DNA from: Fasciolopsis buskii
Taxonomy: Eukaryota > Platyhelminthes > Trematoda > Plagiorchiida > Fasciolidae
Assembly: GCA_008360955.1 (NCBI GenBank)
Contig: LUCM01002320.1
Location: 57,499 to 121,498, forward strand
DNA: 64,000 bases
Direction: 5' to 3'
A program made the position numbers and the translations under genes. Numbering within the stretch: the first letter of the stretch is position 1; each line of letters starts with the position of its first letter. Below the pieces are notes generated by a model. The model saw only the letters and a program-made list of their open reading frames with translations, searched no databases and had not been told where the DNA came from. This document shows, one piece after another, positions 54,012 through 64,000 of the stretch.

Positions 54012-55559
54012 GTGAGTACGCCCTTCCCCAGTGAACACAGAACTCCACGAATTGCACACTCTCCCATGTTGGTTTGTTTGATATGAAGAGCTAGAGAGAT
54101 CCTCTTATGCTGGCTGACAAGGGCCAATCAACTCGGTGGTTAGCGCCGGTCACTCGCTTTTCGTTTTACATCTCCACTACAAAGAGGGAGTGGGCGGAAG
54201 TCCCTTAGCAACGGTTGCTTGAGATATAGCACATAGAGTCGTTTCTAGTGTTGATCAGGGCAAGTCGCTAACTCTTAACCCGGAAAAACCAACTCTTGAA
54301 AAAAAATGAAGCATGCGAATCAGGTTAGGAACATTAATCCATGAATATGCTACGGTGGTTTTACATTGAGCTGTGAATGTCATCAATCTAAAAGATCAGA
54401 ATCAGGTTGCTTTAACCGGTAAATTATGAAATGCTTATTTGAGAATAATGACAATAACTAACGCCCAATTCAGCATGCTGCTAATTTAGTTTTCATTATT
54501 TCTAACTAGTCCAGTGAAGTTTCGCATTTCGGGTCAATGGACAACCAAAGTGTTCTTCACGTTCACCGGTCTAGGACTGTCAGGATTGAATTTCCGAGTG
54601 TCGGAAGACGACTGTCAATTGTGTAACGCATGACGAATATAACAATTTTTTGTGGCAAAAACTGCTTTTTTGTACACTGAGTGTGGTAAGCGGATGGGTT
54701 ACCAGGTGCACGAAAATTGTCATTCTTCAGCAGAACAGCTCAGAGAGCTGGTGGTACTTCACCACCGTTATACCATGAAGTTGAGAAACGATGGCCTAAT
54801 TGCACCTTCCTCGTTGGTGCACTAGTTTAGAAAACATGTGGAACTTCAAATAATCAAATTGATTGTCAATGCGTCAAGCCTCATCGCCTTACCCACAGCT
54901 AGGAGTGAAACGATACTTGAAGAAACGTAGAAAGATAATATAGGCTGCTTTTACGGGGCTCCAATAACGAGCATCTTGAAACTTGATTTGGGAACAAATC
55001 ACTTGAGATTTATATGAGTGACACTTGATCGGGAACCTGGTGTACTGCCTGACTTCTGCATTCCTGGTGATAGTTCAAATTAGACCACACTTTCGACTTA
55101 TGGTGGTGGGCGTTCCGAACGTTTTCAAAGCCAGTTGTTAATACGATCTTTTAGAATGAAGACGAAGGTGGTTAGTAATTTTTCTCCAAAACAGCTTGCT
55201 TCACGGCAAAAATGCCTCTGTAGAGTATTTAGCAAATGCACTGTGCAAACTACAAGCAAACGGCAGCAAATGATACCGCATCTGGAAAGACAGCAAAGAC
55301 GCACACCTGAATACATAGACAAATATTCTCCCCCGGGGAAACCTTTTATCGAAAATATGAAAAATTTGACATCCTAAAAATTTTGATATTTGGGGAGTTA
55401 GTGTGGCATAAGCACTCCCAAAAGCAAACACCTGGTCGTCGCAGTAGTTAGAGGAAGCATCCCGTACTCCAAGTATCGTGCTAATTAGTGTGTCGTTTAG
55501 GTACGGTTTGTCCCTGGGCGTCAATCAGCAGTCCTGTCGTAATACTTTGGGTTGAGGAA
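54012..55559. other. Downstream of the 53.8-kb exon: nothing firm
   Basis: A YTECGKRMGYQVHENC segment near 54675-54730 resembles part of a zinc-binding C1 motif but lacks the other ligands. The frame 55135-55377 (+) is open but unrecognised. No splice-consistent next exon was identified. Confidence 0.3.
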
Positions 55560-55799
55560 TTCATGCGGGGTGATCGGTTCTTGACCAAGACGGCTAGCTG
55601 ATCCGTAACACTGATTGCATCAGCAGTTTTCTATCACAAAATTTCGTTTCACTTCAGGAAGTGCAAACAGCATCCTTGAAAAATAGGATAGAACAGTACC
55701 TTACACCTAAACTATGAACTGCTGCAAAATACTCCGACTGCATTCTACCAATGATATTCAGCTACTGAGGATCTTCGCATATCTTCTGTTCTCAACGAC

Positions 55800-56600
55800 C
55801 ATGCTTCCGAACCGTAAAGCAATACCGACCTCGCTGCGCTCTGAACACTCCATCTTTGATGGATAAATGGGTTTCAAGTTGATGAATGCCAACCCACCAT
55901 TCAGACACTTCAACCACGTGAGATTCAAACACACTAGGAACTAAATTTATCTACCCCACTAAGATCGTCCTCAGCAAGAAAAAGGCACGGTTTTCAGTTA
56001 ATCCAATCCAACAGTGTCATTTTACAGGTCGAAAGTGCCAAATGCATCCCAAACATAACTAGTACTAGATAATCGATGGAGGCTAATGCCCGCTAGCAGT
56101 TACTATGCGATGCCTACCAACCTAATTCCTCTGTAATTTCCACATGAGAATTTACCACCTTTCTTGTAAATCGGTACAACCAACGATGCGCACCAGTCCT
56201 TAGAAATCTACTCTCTTGTACGGGATGATCCCAGGAGATTCGTTAACTCCGATTTTAATAATTTCCCACCATCCCTGAAGAAGAAAGGCAACAACCCACC
56301 TGATCTACTTGTCTTTTGCCTTTCAGGGAGATATACCTTTCTGATCAGCTCCGGTACGGATGGAGGACTGGCATGTAACTACATCGGTTCATATCATTAC
56401 AGAAGTGGAAGGTCCCTGAAGTGATCTACTAAACGCAACGTCCCTGAGAATGAATCAGTGAGCTGTTTGATTCTTTAGTCACCTTGCTTACACTCGGCTT
56501 ATATGGACCAGTATTCTTAGTCAGTCGGTAAATTTCGCGACTGTTGCCGTTAGCTGCAGCACTTACGATTTATCTACATTTTCCTATTCAGCACTGCTCA
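55800..56600 (-). pseudogene. RTE family 2, minus-strand copy (broken)
   Basis: Minus-strand blocks in order: NGNSRKFYRLTKNTGPYKPS (about 56570), SLVVPIYKKGGKFSCGNYRG (about 56190-56130), then after a deletion FGMHLALSTCKMTLLDWIN (about 56045-55990) and SALLYGSEAWSLRTEDMRRS (about 55840-55780). These correspond one-to-one with the family 2 copy at 32113-34260 (NFYRLIRNIDPRGLS, IVPFYKKDNSFSCKNRRG, FGMRIALSKCKILLLD, SALLYGPDTW). The palm with both catalytic motifs is deleted. Confidence 0.7.
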
Positions 56601-57461
56601 CCGTCATTTCTTAGATTCCTGGTCACTTGACATCTTATTGTGTGTTGCATCCGGGAGGACAGATTTGTGAGCATCCATCAGAGCAACTGGAGTCGAGGAT
56701 GTCCGTATTTTTTTTAGCCTTGCAGGGCTTGGGTTTTTGTATGTCAATTGCCATTGAGTGCTTCGCTCCCAGTGTTCGATCTAATACTGAGCATGCTGTT
56801 GAGGCGATGGCTACCGTGAAATCTCCGGTTCCAACTGCAGTCGGCGACTGTTGCCCGGAATCAGTGTTGCACGGTGAGTGGTTTTTGCGCTGGTTTGACC
56901 GCGGACTGAGCGCAAGCAAAAGAGTACGAACCAACATAATGTTTTAGGCCGCAAATGTGAATCAGAGTGACCAAACTTCCTCGGTTGCTTTATGTCACCG
57001 ATGACCGACAGCAATGTAATTAAACTGATTCCAGTTCTATGAAGCTGGAGGATGGCGCCAGATGAGCCAGTGTCACTTTTCATGACCAAGTTGGGGTTAG
57101 CCAGAAACATTCCGTGGTCAGAAAATCCTGGATGAACGAGTCCGGTCTATAGGAAACTTCCAATTGGATAACGTTTATCTGACTAACGATATCCAAACTT
57201 CTCAGGTTTTGTGGTCACCTGACATTCGAAAACTAATTCCTGGAATTAGCAATCGAATGAACGACAAAACCAAAATCTTTGCTGCAGACAAGAGTATAAG
57301 TTAACCATTCCCTAAATAGACATTAAAATGTCAACTATGATGAAACTATTCCATTTTACGTAAAACAGTAATTAGCAATTGACCTCACTAGTTAAATGAA
57401 TCGCTGTGTACACTCTGCGCCTAAGCAGCTTCAACTGCAGCTGTCTCCACTACTTACTAAC
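56601..57461. other. Intergenic or intronic, nothing firm
   Basis: Frames 56627-56947 (+) and 56635-56937 (-) overlap head-on. The plus one ends at a fair donor (CACG/GTGAGT near 56874), but no domain is recognised on either strand. Confidence 0.3.
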
Positions 57462-57838
57462 CTACACCACATGCTTTCCGAATGTCAGAAATTAATTCTT
57501 CCAAGACAATCCATAAATCTGCGGACTTCTTCACGTTGGGAATGACGAAATGTTTTATCACGATTGGTGGAACATATCTTTTAACATTTTCACCACTTTC
57601 GCAGTGGACAGTCATATTATTCCGCAACGAATCAATAGTCGGTGACAAGCAGTCTTTGGTTTCTTTAACTTGTGTTCTTTTAACTTTTTCCGGTTTGTTA
57701 AAAGGCGACACATCGGGTAAGTTTTTGTAATTTTCCAACCATGAGACAAGAAAGCAGGTCCTTCCAATTCCTGGTTCTCCAGACAATAACAGTATGCGGT
57801 TTCGTGAATTGTCATCTGCTGGATCACGGCTGGTTGAG
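57462..57838 (-). CDS. P-loop (STAND/NACHT-like) NTPase exon
   Basis: Minus-strand exon with acceptor CTCACTCACCAG and donor GTGTAG/GTTAGT. It encodes STSRDPADDNSRNRILLLSG, EPGIGRTCFLVSWLENYKNL and, later, PPIVIKHFVIPNVKKSADLW and IVLEELISDIRK. A hydrophobic strand, a P-loop, then V..HF......S.D....L..L is the layout of NACHT/STAND ATPases such as NPHP3, TEP1 and NWD proteins. The P-loop reads GEPGIGRT: the usual lysine is arginine (AGG for AAG). A low-complexity insert separates the two halves. Phase matches the exon at 58738-58950. The gene runs off toward lower coordinates, and its 3' exons were not found. Confidence 0.55.
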
Positions 57839-58737
57839 CTGGTGAGTGAGAAGAAAATGACACAATATGCCGTATATTTGTTTTCAAAAAGAAATGAACT
57901 TTATCCACTAATGTTTTGTGAAATGCACAAGCAAAAGACTAATTAAAACCTAATATTTCGTAAATTAAAATGAGCCTACCATAGTTGTGATTTAAATAAA
58001 GCACTCATGAGAAAGACCAGCCGTACACAGATTCACCGTGTAAAATCTAAGCTCGTCAATATGGATTATCTTAACACTGTATGTCAACAACAGATTGACC
58101 ATTTTTCTAGAATTTATCTGAACTATTGTCGGCAAATTTATCGCATTTCATAGAGGGCGCCAGAAAGGTTACCTTACAAGTTGCAACCAACAGTCCCCAC
58201 TTATTCAACAAATTAATTAGAAAATTAAAAAGTTGGCATCTTTTCTCTAAGAGGTTTGCCGGCAACGAGACTTTTGCTTGCCGTTTGCCACCGTGTAACC
58301 TACAACCATATAAACCGGAGCCTTAGATGGGCAGTGAACTATTGAAGAACTTCAGTTCATTGGTGACCGTCTTTTAGTTGTGGCACGAAATAAACATCAT
58401 GAAAACATATCAACAGATTTAACCTAGTCACAGCTATCGTAAAACGATAAATTAAACAGATTAGTTAAAACTCAGTGAAAAATTCTACTGGTATGATTGA
58501 TTCGCAATACCGAAATCGGGGAAGTTTTTCCACAGCCTGTAAATTACGGAGCGATTCGTTATATTACTGACGTGCTTATGTGCATCTACAGCATGTGTTT
58601 CCTTAATTAGATTCCAAAATTTCGAAAAGGGTGCCACACTTTTATATTCAATGCCGTTTTCTGATCTTAAAGATCTGAGTAAATTATAAATTCAAGTTAA
58701 TGAAACCAATCATAAAACAGAATTCTGCTTAGATACC

Positions 58738-58950
58738 ATAATGAAGTTTTCGAAAGGAATTTATCACTCCAATCCTTTGCACGATAGGTCTTCAGGATCG
58801 GCTCCAGAGAATCCGCACCACATTCCAATCTGTCGTTGTATGCCTCATTGCAAAATTCATTTAAGGTCGATTCCAAATGAGTCAATTGTGAAGAAGGTCG
58901 GTATTCATTCATCTGGTATGTCAGATATTCATCCATAATCCCCGAAGACG
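58738..58950 (-). CDS. Exon of the same minus-strand P-loop gene
   Basis: Acceptor CTTTTTTCTATTCCAG and donor TTATG/GTATCT. Encodes SSGIMDEYLTYQMNEYRPSS, QLTHLESTLNEFCNEAYNDR, LECGADSLEPILKTYRAKDW. Its end phase fits the exon starting at 57838 and its start phase fits the exon ending at 62711, although other exons may intervene. No domain of its own; it would be a helical region N-terminal to the NTPase domain. Confidence 0.5.
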
Positions 58951-59038
58951 CTGGAATAGAAAAAAGTTCCCTGCTAATGAATTTCCACTTTATCACAACC
59001 GATGACACCATAAGCAGCATTTTACAATAATCATAGAT

Positions 59039-62000
59039 CCTTTGTACTTAATTATTAGGTGTCATTCATATAAAATCAAGCAATTTTAAGGGTTAGAAAG
59101 CTACTGTAACGGATTTTCTAAACATCAAAATCATAAAGTCATACAAATTATTTTTAAACACACAACCACACTCAGACCAGTTTTCACATGCGTATCCTTA
59201 ATTAGGCCATCCAGAATGTTCAGCGATAATAAGCCACTTTCAGCACCGGCCTTCATTTGCAATCTTCGGTTTCGTCAAGTGCTTTAAGACTTCAAGACCT
59301 CGATGTCCTAAACAGTCACAGGCATTTCCATAGGCGTGACTTGCATCAGTCACGCTTCACCATACATCGCAGATGACGTAGAACTGTGGCCGGTGGCAGC
59401 TTATGCATCGAGCAATTAAATTAAACATGGCACAGGAGTTAGCTGATTATTTGAAACAAGCTCACTTAATTGAGATTGATGCCATCCGGCTATGGCTTAT
59501 CGCCATTCTTGTTCCTCGCTTACGGGAGAGGCGGCACACTGCCGGTTCGCTAATCAAACTAGGAATTTCAGCATCTTCCCAGTCTTTAATACAATTCTTT
59601 CATCGGTAAGCGATGAACTAACACACTGATTTTGACTTCCCTCATTCAGCCAAGGAATCAAGTCTGGTGCTTCTGGAGGAAATTATCCCATAACCTACTA
59701 TTGGAAATCCGGCAGAATAGGGAAGAGACCAGTGCTGGTGGAAAGTGACCTCACATTTACGTAAACGGTCCACTAGTCTGACAGCTAGACCAACTATGAA
59801 TATTTAAAACACTGATTTGTAAAAGACTGCACAAATGTTAAAACTGTACGTTATAGTAATTTTCGTGTTACTTTTGCTACTCCCTAACCGTGAGAGAGCA
59901 ATTTTTTGTCCAAAACTGGGGTTTTCTTAGGAAATTTGGACCAACTTTGGCGTTCGTGGTTTAGGTTGAAACCATAACTTATTACATCGAATAATTCACA
60001 ATCAGCAACAGCCGGCGTGGTGGGTGCCAGTTGAGCGCAGAATTACCATGTTAAGCAACTTCATTATTGCCTAATTTTTGTCCCAATGAAGTCTTTCGAA
60101 TGCGACAGACATTTTTGGAAGAAAACATTTGCCTTCTGTTTTCCCACTGAGGTGCATTAAATTTTCCACTTACATTTTCGTCGTGCAGCTGAAAATAACG
60201 TACGACAAGAAGCGACTAAGGTGCTGAATCTGCTTCTTTACTTTGTATAAAAAACACCTTTAGAGAAGAATTCTTATTTTATTACAATACAGAAATTGCA
60301 GAAGTATCCGTGGCTTTGAACTGAAGAAAAGAGATTAGCAAATACTGATTAGCTGTTTCTGCCTGCGGACAGCCTCAAGCATCATTACCATCAAGGAATC
60401 ATTGTACATGAGTTTATTCAATAAGGGAAACTTGTCTTTCCGATGGTATGTAGGAAGCTTTCAACAAGGGCTAGTGATCACCCCGTGATTTTACAATTCA
60501 CACTATTTGAAAATTTTCGGTCTGTGAGTGATTCTGACTTTGGGCTTGAATATAAGAGAATCACTAGTGTATTGGGTTCGGAATTCGCGTCATATTCATT
60601 GCACCGTAATTTTTACTACGTTGGATGCGGTTCTTAAAGAGGAAACGAAACTGTCATAACATGTCAACTCTAATGACCACATTGCCAATGCAATTGGTTT
60701 CATTAAATATGTTAGGTAGGATTCTAATTTCTCCTGCCCCTCCTTGGAGTTACCTTTGTGACGTGTCAATGCCACATTCGTTACATTTTTGCTTCTGTCA
60801 GAACTCTTGGATGTCAGCGTGAACTTCCTTACTTGCATGCGTTGGTCCCTTTGCTAGCTGCTTTAACTAATCCGAAAACTCGAGGACACTTGAGATTGAA
60901 AGAAATTTTCAGAATCTTAGCGATACTTTAAATTGGTCACTTTTACGACTCTCGGCATAGGATAACGATTTCCTGTCATATCCATGCGAATTGACTTTCG
61001 TCTTGGTGATGGGATAGTTCTTCACTTATCGTTGTTGTCGTCTTTTACCCACCTCGATCACTACTTAAGTTTGATTAACCGAATTTCTTACTCCAAACAA
61101 ATTATTGATTTACGAAACTGTGCGTTTCGCTGTTTATTGCTGAGTGTTATGGCAAAACAAAGGTGAAAGCAGTAAAGGTTGATTTCGGTCTAATTTAACT
61201 TCATCCTAGAAAAGACTGATTACGCATAATTTTATTTCTAGACTTTGTTGTCTAACTTACAAAGGAAAGCACCGGCGCAAAATCAAACAGTGATCCTCAA
61301 ATCCGTTATATTTTGTGGTTAAGCGCTTAATTCCTGCACCATTCAAAAAATATTGGCGTTAAAACTGCTTCTTTTAATGGAATCCTACATAATACCACCA
61401 TCACGTGTCTCTGCTGACGGCCTTAAAAGAGTAAAATAATAGTGATTAAAGGTCCCTGCTTAGAATGGACGTAAATTAATAGTCAAAAAGCAATCAGTGT
61501 ATCAGAAACAAAGGTAACTTGACAAAAGTACACTTTTCGTTTCAGTTATGTTTAGCACATTTGTAATGAACCGCTATTATTACTACTACTGCTGTTACTG
61601 TACAACTGTTAATTGCTTTCGGTTATGTTATTGCAAACCAAGCAACGGGAGGGCACGAATTGAGAGATGCATTCAGCTTAGCGGTGGTGGAAGCCCGGTT
61701 TTTATTCGTCTTATTCTGTCAGGTTGAGCAATGGATCATCTGATTTACTAGCTGCAGTCATAAAGGCAAATGAAACAGACGGATATTCCCTTAAGCCGAC
61801 AGGTTACCATCAAAAATACTTGTCATCACGCATAGCCAGACATCTAGCTGCATCTGATCACCAGATTATCACCTACTGAATGTTCCTTGTATTTTCCAAG
61901 ATCCTTACCCCATACCACTAGCATTTTACGAACCGTTATCAACCGCATTCTTCGGCCCGTCGCTTTGCGTGCAGAATATGATGAGCCACAACATACGCTT

Positions 62001-62710
62001 GTTTGTTGGCTAAACCACTGACTTTCACATCCATTTTTTGCTTTCTCTATAAGATTAGCCTTCATTATGTCGTTTCGCATACAGCTGAGAGTGAAATAAG
62101 TACTTTTATCGTACTAGTTGTTTTTCCTATGCTTTCCAACCAGATTTAATAAAGGTGGTCCACTATTTAGTTACTGACATGGTATTTGTTCCTTTCGTTC
62201 TGTATTCCGGAAGGCAAAGATAAGAAATAAAACTTTACTAGTGGTTTTGCATAATTAGCTGCTTTCCTCCCAATCACTTGAAATAATTTCCCTACAAATG
62301 GACGAAAAAGTGCAAAATACTTTAAAAATAAAGCAAAGAACACGAAAAAATTGCCGCTTATGATTTACTTCCTGTTTGGCAGTTTCTTGTGGCGTTTCAA
62401 GCTATTAATTACAAAAAATTTGTTCTATGATAATTGTTTATCTAGCCAGATCTAAGTTAATGGTTGTGGAATAAACCTTAGAGACTAGCTGTAGTTAGTA
62501 CGATGCAACAGTCATTTTTAAAAGAAACAGAACTAGCACGAATTCATATTGCCGGGACATAAAGCTGCGGCACCAATGTACACAGCTTTCATATTATGAA
62601 ACCAGCAAGAGAATCTAAGGCGAAAAAGTCGGAATTTAGAACTTTTCTATTTTTAACTCGAATTACAAAACAGTGTGAAACTACATATCGTCCCAGTAAC
62701 AGAGACTTAC
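59039..62710. other. Intron-sized region of the P-loop gene
   Basis: A minus-strand stretch at 59400-59230 reads AYGNACDCLGHRGLEVLKHL and TKPKIANEG. It has no splice structure I can defend and may be a repeat. A minus-strand open segment at 62080-61844 (MRNDIMKANLIEKAKNGCES) follows a fair acceptor but does not match the phase of the neighbouring exon. Nothing else recognised. Confidence 0.3.
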
Positions 62711-62856
62711 TCTTTATGTGCTGAGAATTGATATTACTAATCGGAATCTTTTGCATAAGCTCAAGCTGAATGATTTCTCCCGGCTCATCAGGTTCGCTGT
62801 ATGCGCAAACATTTAATCCGTTTTTTAATAAAGTATCCTGAAGCTTCTCCAAGTTC
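62711..62856 (-). CDS. Upstream exon of the P-loop gene
   Basis: Acceptor AACTCAAG and donor AAAGA/GTAAGT. Encodes NLEKLQDTLLKNGLNVCAYS, EPDEPGEIIQLELMQKIPIS and NINSQHIK. The codon split at its 3' end (one base) matches the start of the exon at 58950. Most of the exon is repeated at 63865-64000 by a probable assembly duplication. Function unknown. Confidence 0.5.
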
Positions 62857-63651
62857 CTTGAGTTATATTGGAGGAAAAAAATTCAAAAAGATATAATTAA
62901 CGCTGATTAATTGTACTCATGATGGCAAGTCGAGTTCAGCTCTCAATGTACAATTTCGCCGCACTGGTAACTTCCGTAGGCATAGAGCAAATGGCACTTG
63001 TCAATGAAAATCTTTGGGATTTGCCTGGCACATAAAATGCTCTCGGTCCCTTGTAGTTTAAAGACCAACAAATTAGACCCGTTAAAATGCATGAAAATTA
63101 TAGTCCAATCGCAAGGGCACGCTTTTGGAATGCGCTTTATTTTCTAAACTTTGATCTGCCGTAAACTAAATTTTTTTCATGGATTTAGAATTCAAATATT
63201 TTTATATCTTGCTGATTGACTTTTTGCGTCTCGTTTCACGACAGCCTTTTATACTTCATAACCAACAGCTGTCTCCATTGTCTTTATCATGAATGTACAC
63301 ATTTCCTTTCTGTGGACTAGTGTTTTTCGTTAAGGCTACATGAGGCAGTACAGGAATGGACCGAAAAAATTATTGACGTTTTTAGCTATTGTATTTAAAT
63401 ATCTTTTTAGGAGCAAATTCTTGTTGTGTTTGCTTCTAAATTTTCAAAAACATCCAACAACTTTATATCACTACTGTTGTTCCTATTCTGCAGCTACCTT
63501 TTGTCATTGGTGGTATTCCCTAGGCTTCCTGAAAATGACTGCTGAAAGCATGATTTAGACGACCGAATAAAGAAAAAAGTCGGGGTGAACTGAATGCCGC
63601 ATATTACAACAATATCTGTTTTTTAGTAGTAGGAGATTGAATGTTTACATG
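62857..63651. other. Nothing recognised
   Basis: AT-rich sequence; only short frames. Confidence 0.4.
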
Positions 63652-63784
63652 TAATAATTCACCATGTGATATCATCACTCAACTCACCATAAAGAAACCA
63701 TGGAAGCACTGTACAGCCGTTTGATCCTTGTTAGGAATCATCTTTATGGTGAGTTGAGCGATGATATCACATAGTGAATTATTA
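63652..63784. repeat. MITE-like hairpin
   Basis: TAATAATTCACCATGTGATA, continuing to CTCACCATAAAGA (63652-63695), is inverted as TCTTTATGGTGAGTTG through to GTGAATTATTA (about 63740-63784). Arms are about 43 bp with two or three mismatches and a loop of about 45 bp. TAATAATTCAC...GTGAATTATTA ends are compatible with a TA-targeting foldback or MITE. Confidence 0.7.
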
Positions 63785-63819
63785 TCATTATAAGTAATAT
63801 TATTATCAAGATAATATTN

Positions 63820-64000
63820 CAAAACAGTGTGAAACTACATATCGTCCCAGTAACAGAGACTTACTCTTTATGTGCTGAGAATTGATATTACTAATCGGAA
63901 TCTTTTGCATAAGCTCAAGCTGAATGATTTCTCCCGGCTCATCAGGTTCGCTGTATGCGCAAACATTTAATCCGTTTTTTAATAAAGTATCCTGAAGCTT
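63820..64000 (-). repeat. Direct duplicate of 62666-62846 after a single N
   Basis: 181 bp identical by eye to 62666-62846 (offset 1154), beginning right after the lone N at 63819. It includes most of the upstream P-loop-gene exon and its donor. A single N between identical sequence points to an artificial join. Confidence 0.85.

Noticed and set aside
54660..54740. C1 (phorbol-ester type) zinc finger
   Set aside because: Only a few of the needed Cys/His ligands are present and the frame is short and unsupported by splice sites.
59230..59402. Minus-strand exon (AYGNACDCLGHRGLEVLKHL)
   Set aside because: No acceptor or donor fitting neighbouring phases; may be a dispersed repeat.
1..64000. 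CRISPR arrays, operons, bacterial origins or phage genes
   Set aside because: No regularly spaced short repeats or bacterial gene organisation; the window is plainly eukaryotic.

Overview
The window looks like a gene-poor, retrotransposon-rich piece of a platyhelminth (parasitic flatworm) nuclear genome. A large-genome tapeworm fits best, but the species cannot be fixed from this sequence. The grounds are several decayed non-LTR families of the kind common in flatworms, a Penelope-like fragment, a Gypsy gag-protease remnant, very long introns beside introns of 36 and 41 bp, and eukaryotic exons with canonical GT-AG borders. There are no operons or other bacterial features. One long N gap (30728-31396) and a single N (63819) both sit at suspicious direct duplications.

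Layout. 1-7349: two almost identical fragments of one RTE-like retrotransposon (family 1) in inverted orientation, enclosing a detached family 1 5' module and a Gypsy gag-protease remnant. 7350-13011: no recognisable gene. 13012-17291: the most complete unit of the window, a Mutator-like (MULE) DNA transposon with 9-bp target duplications, terminal inverted repeats, and a transposase of about 804 residues joining a zinc-binding N-terminus, a DDE core, a SWIM finger and a C-terminal PHD finger. 17400-18120: remnant of a retroelement ORF1 with a PHD-like Cys/His cluster.

20850-48645: a plus-strand host gene that I assemble as a perilipin-like (PAT family) lipid-droplet protein in five phase-compatible exons, about 310 residues. 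Its first intron (about 17.5 kb) and fourth intron (about 7.5 kb) are filled with mobile DNA: a CR1/Jockey-like element with an RTE fragment nested in it, family 1 copies, an older second RTE family, the assembly gap, and a full-length but internally deleted family 1 copy with a 12-bp target duplication.

49.7-56.6 kb: a minus-strand CR1-like reverse transcriptase, a Penelope-like fragment, one exon that may belong to a tyrosyl-DNA phosphodiesterase 1-like gene, and a minus-strand copy of RTE family 2. 57.4-62.9 kb: minus-strand exons of a P-loop (STAND/NACHT-like) protein. The last exon found, 62711-62856, is mostly repeated verbatim at the window end after a single N, which suggests an assembly join.

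The elements do not form a pathway. The story is one lipid-storage gene and parts of two other genes spaced out by successive waves of transposons. All family 1 RTE copies carry the same inactivating lesions. The MULE is the only element whose ends, target duplication and full coding region are all visible.
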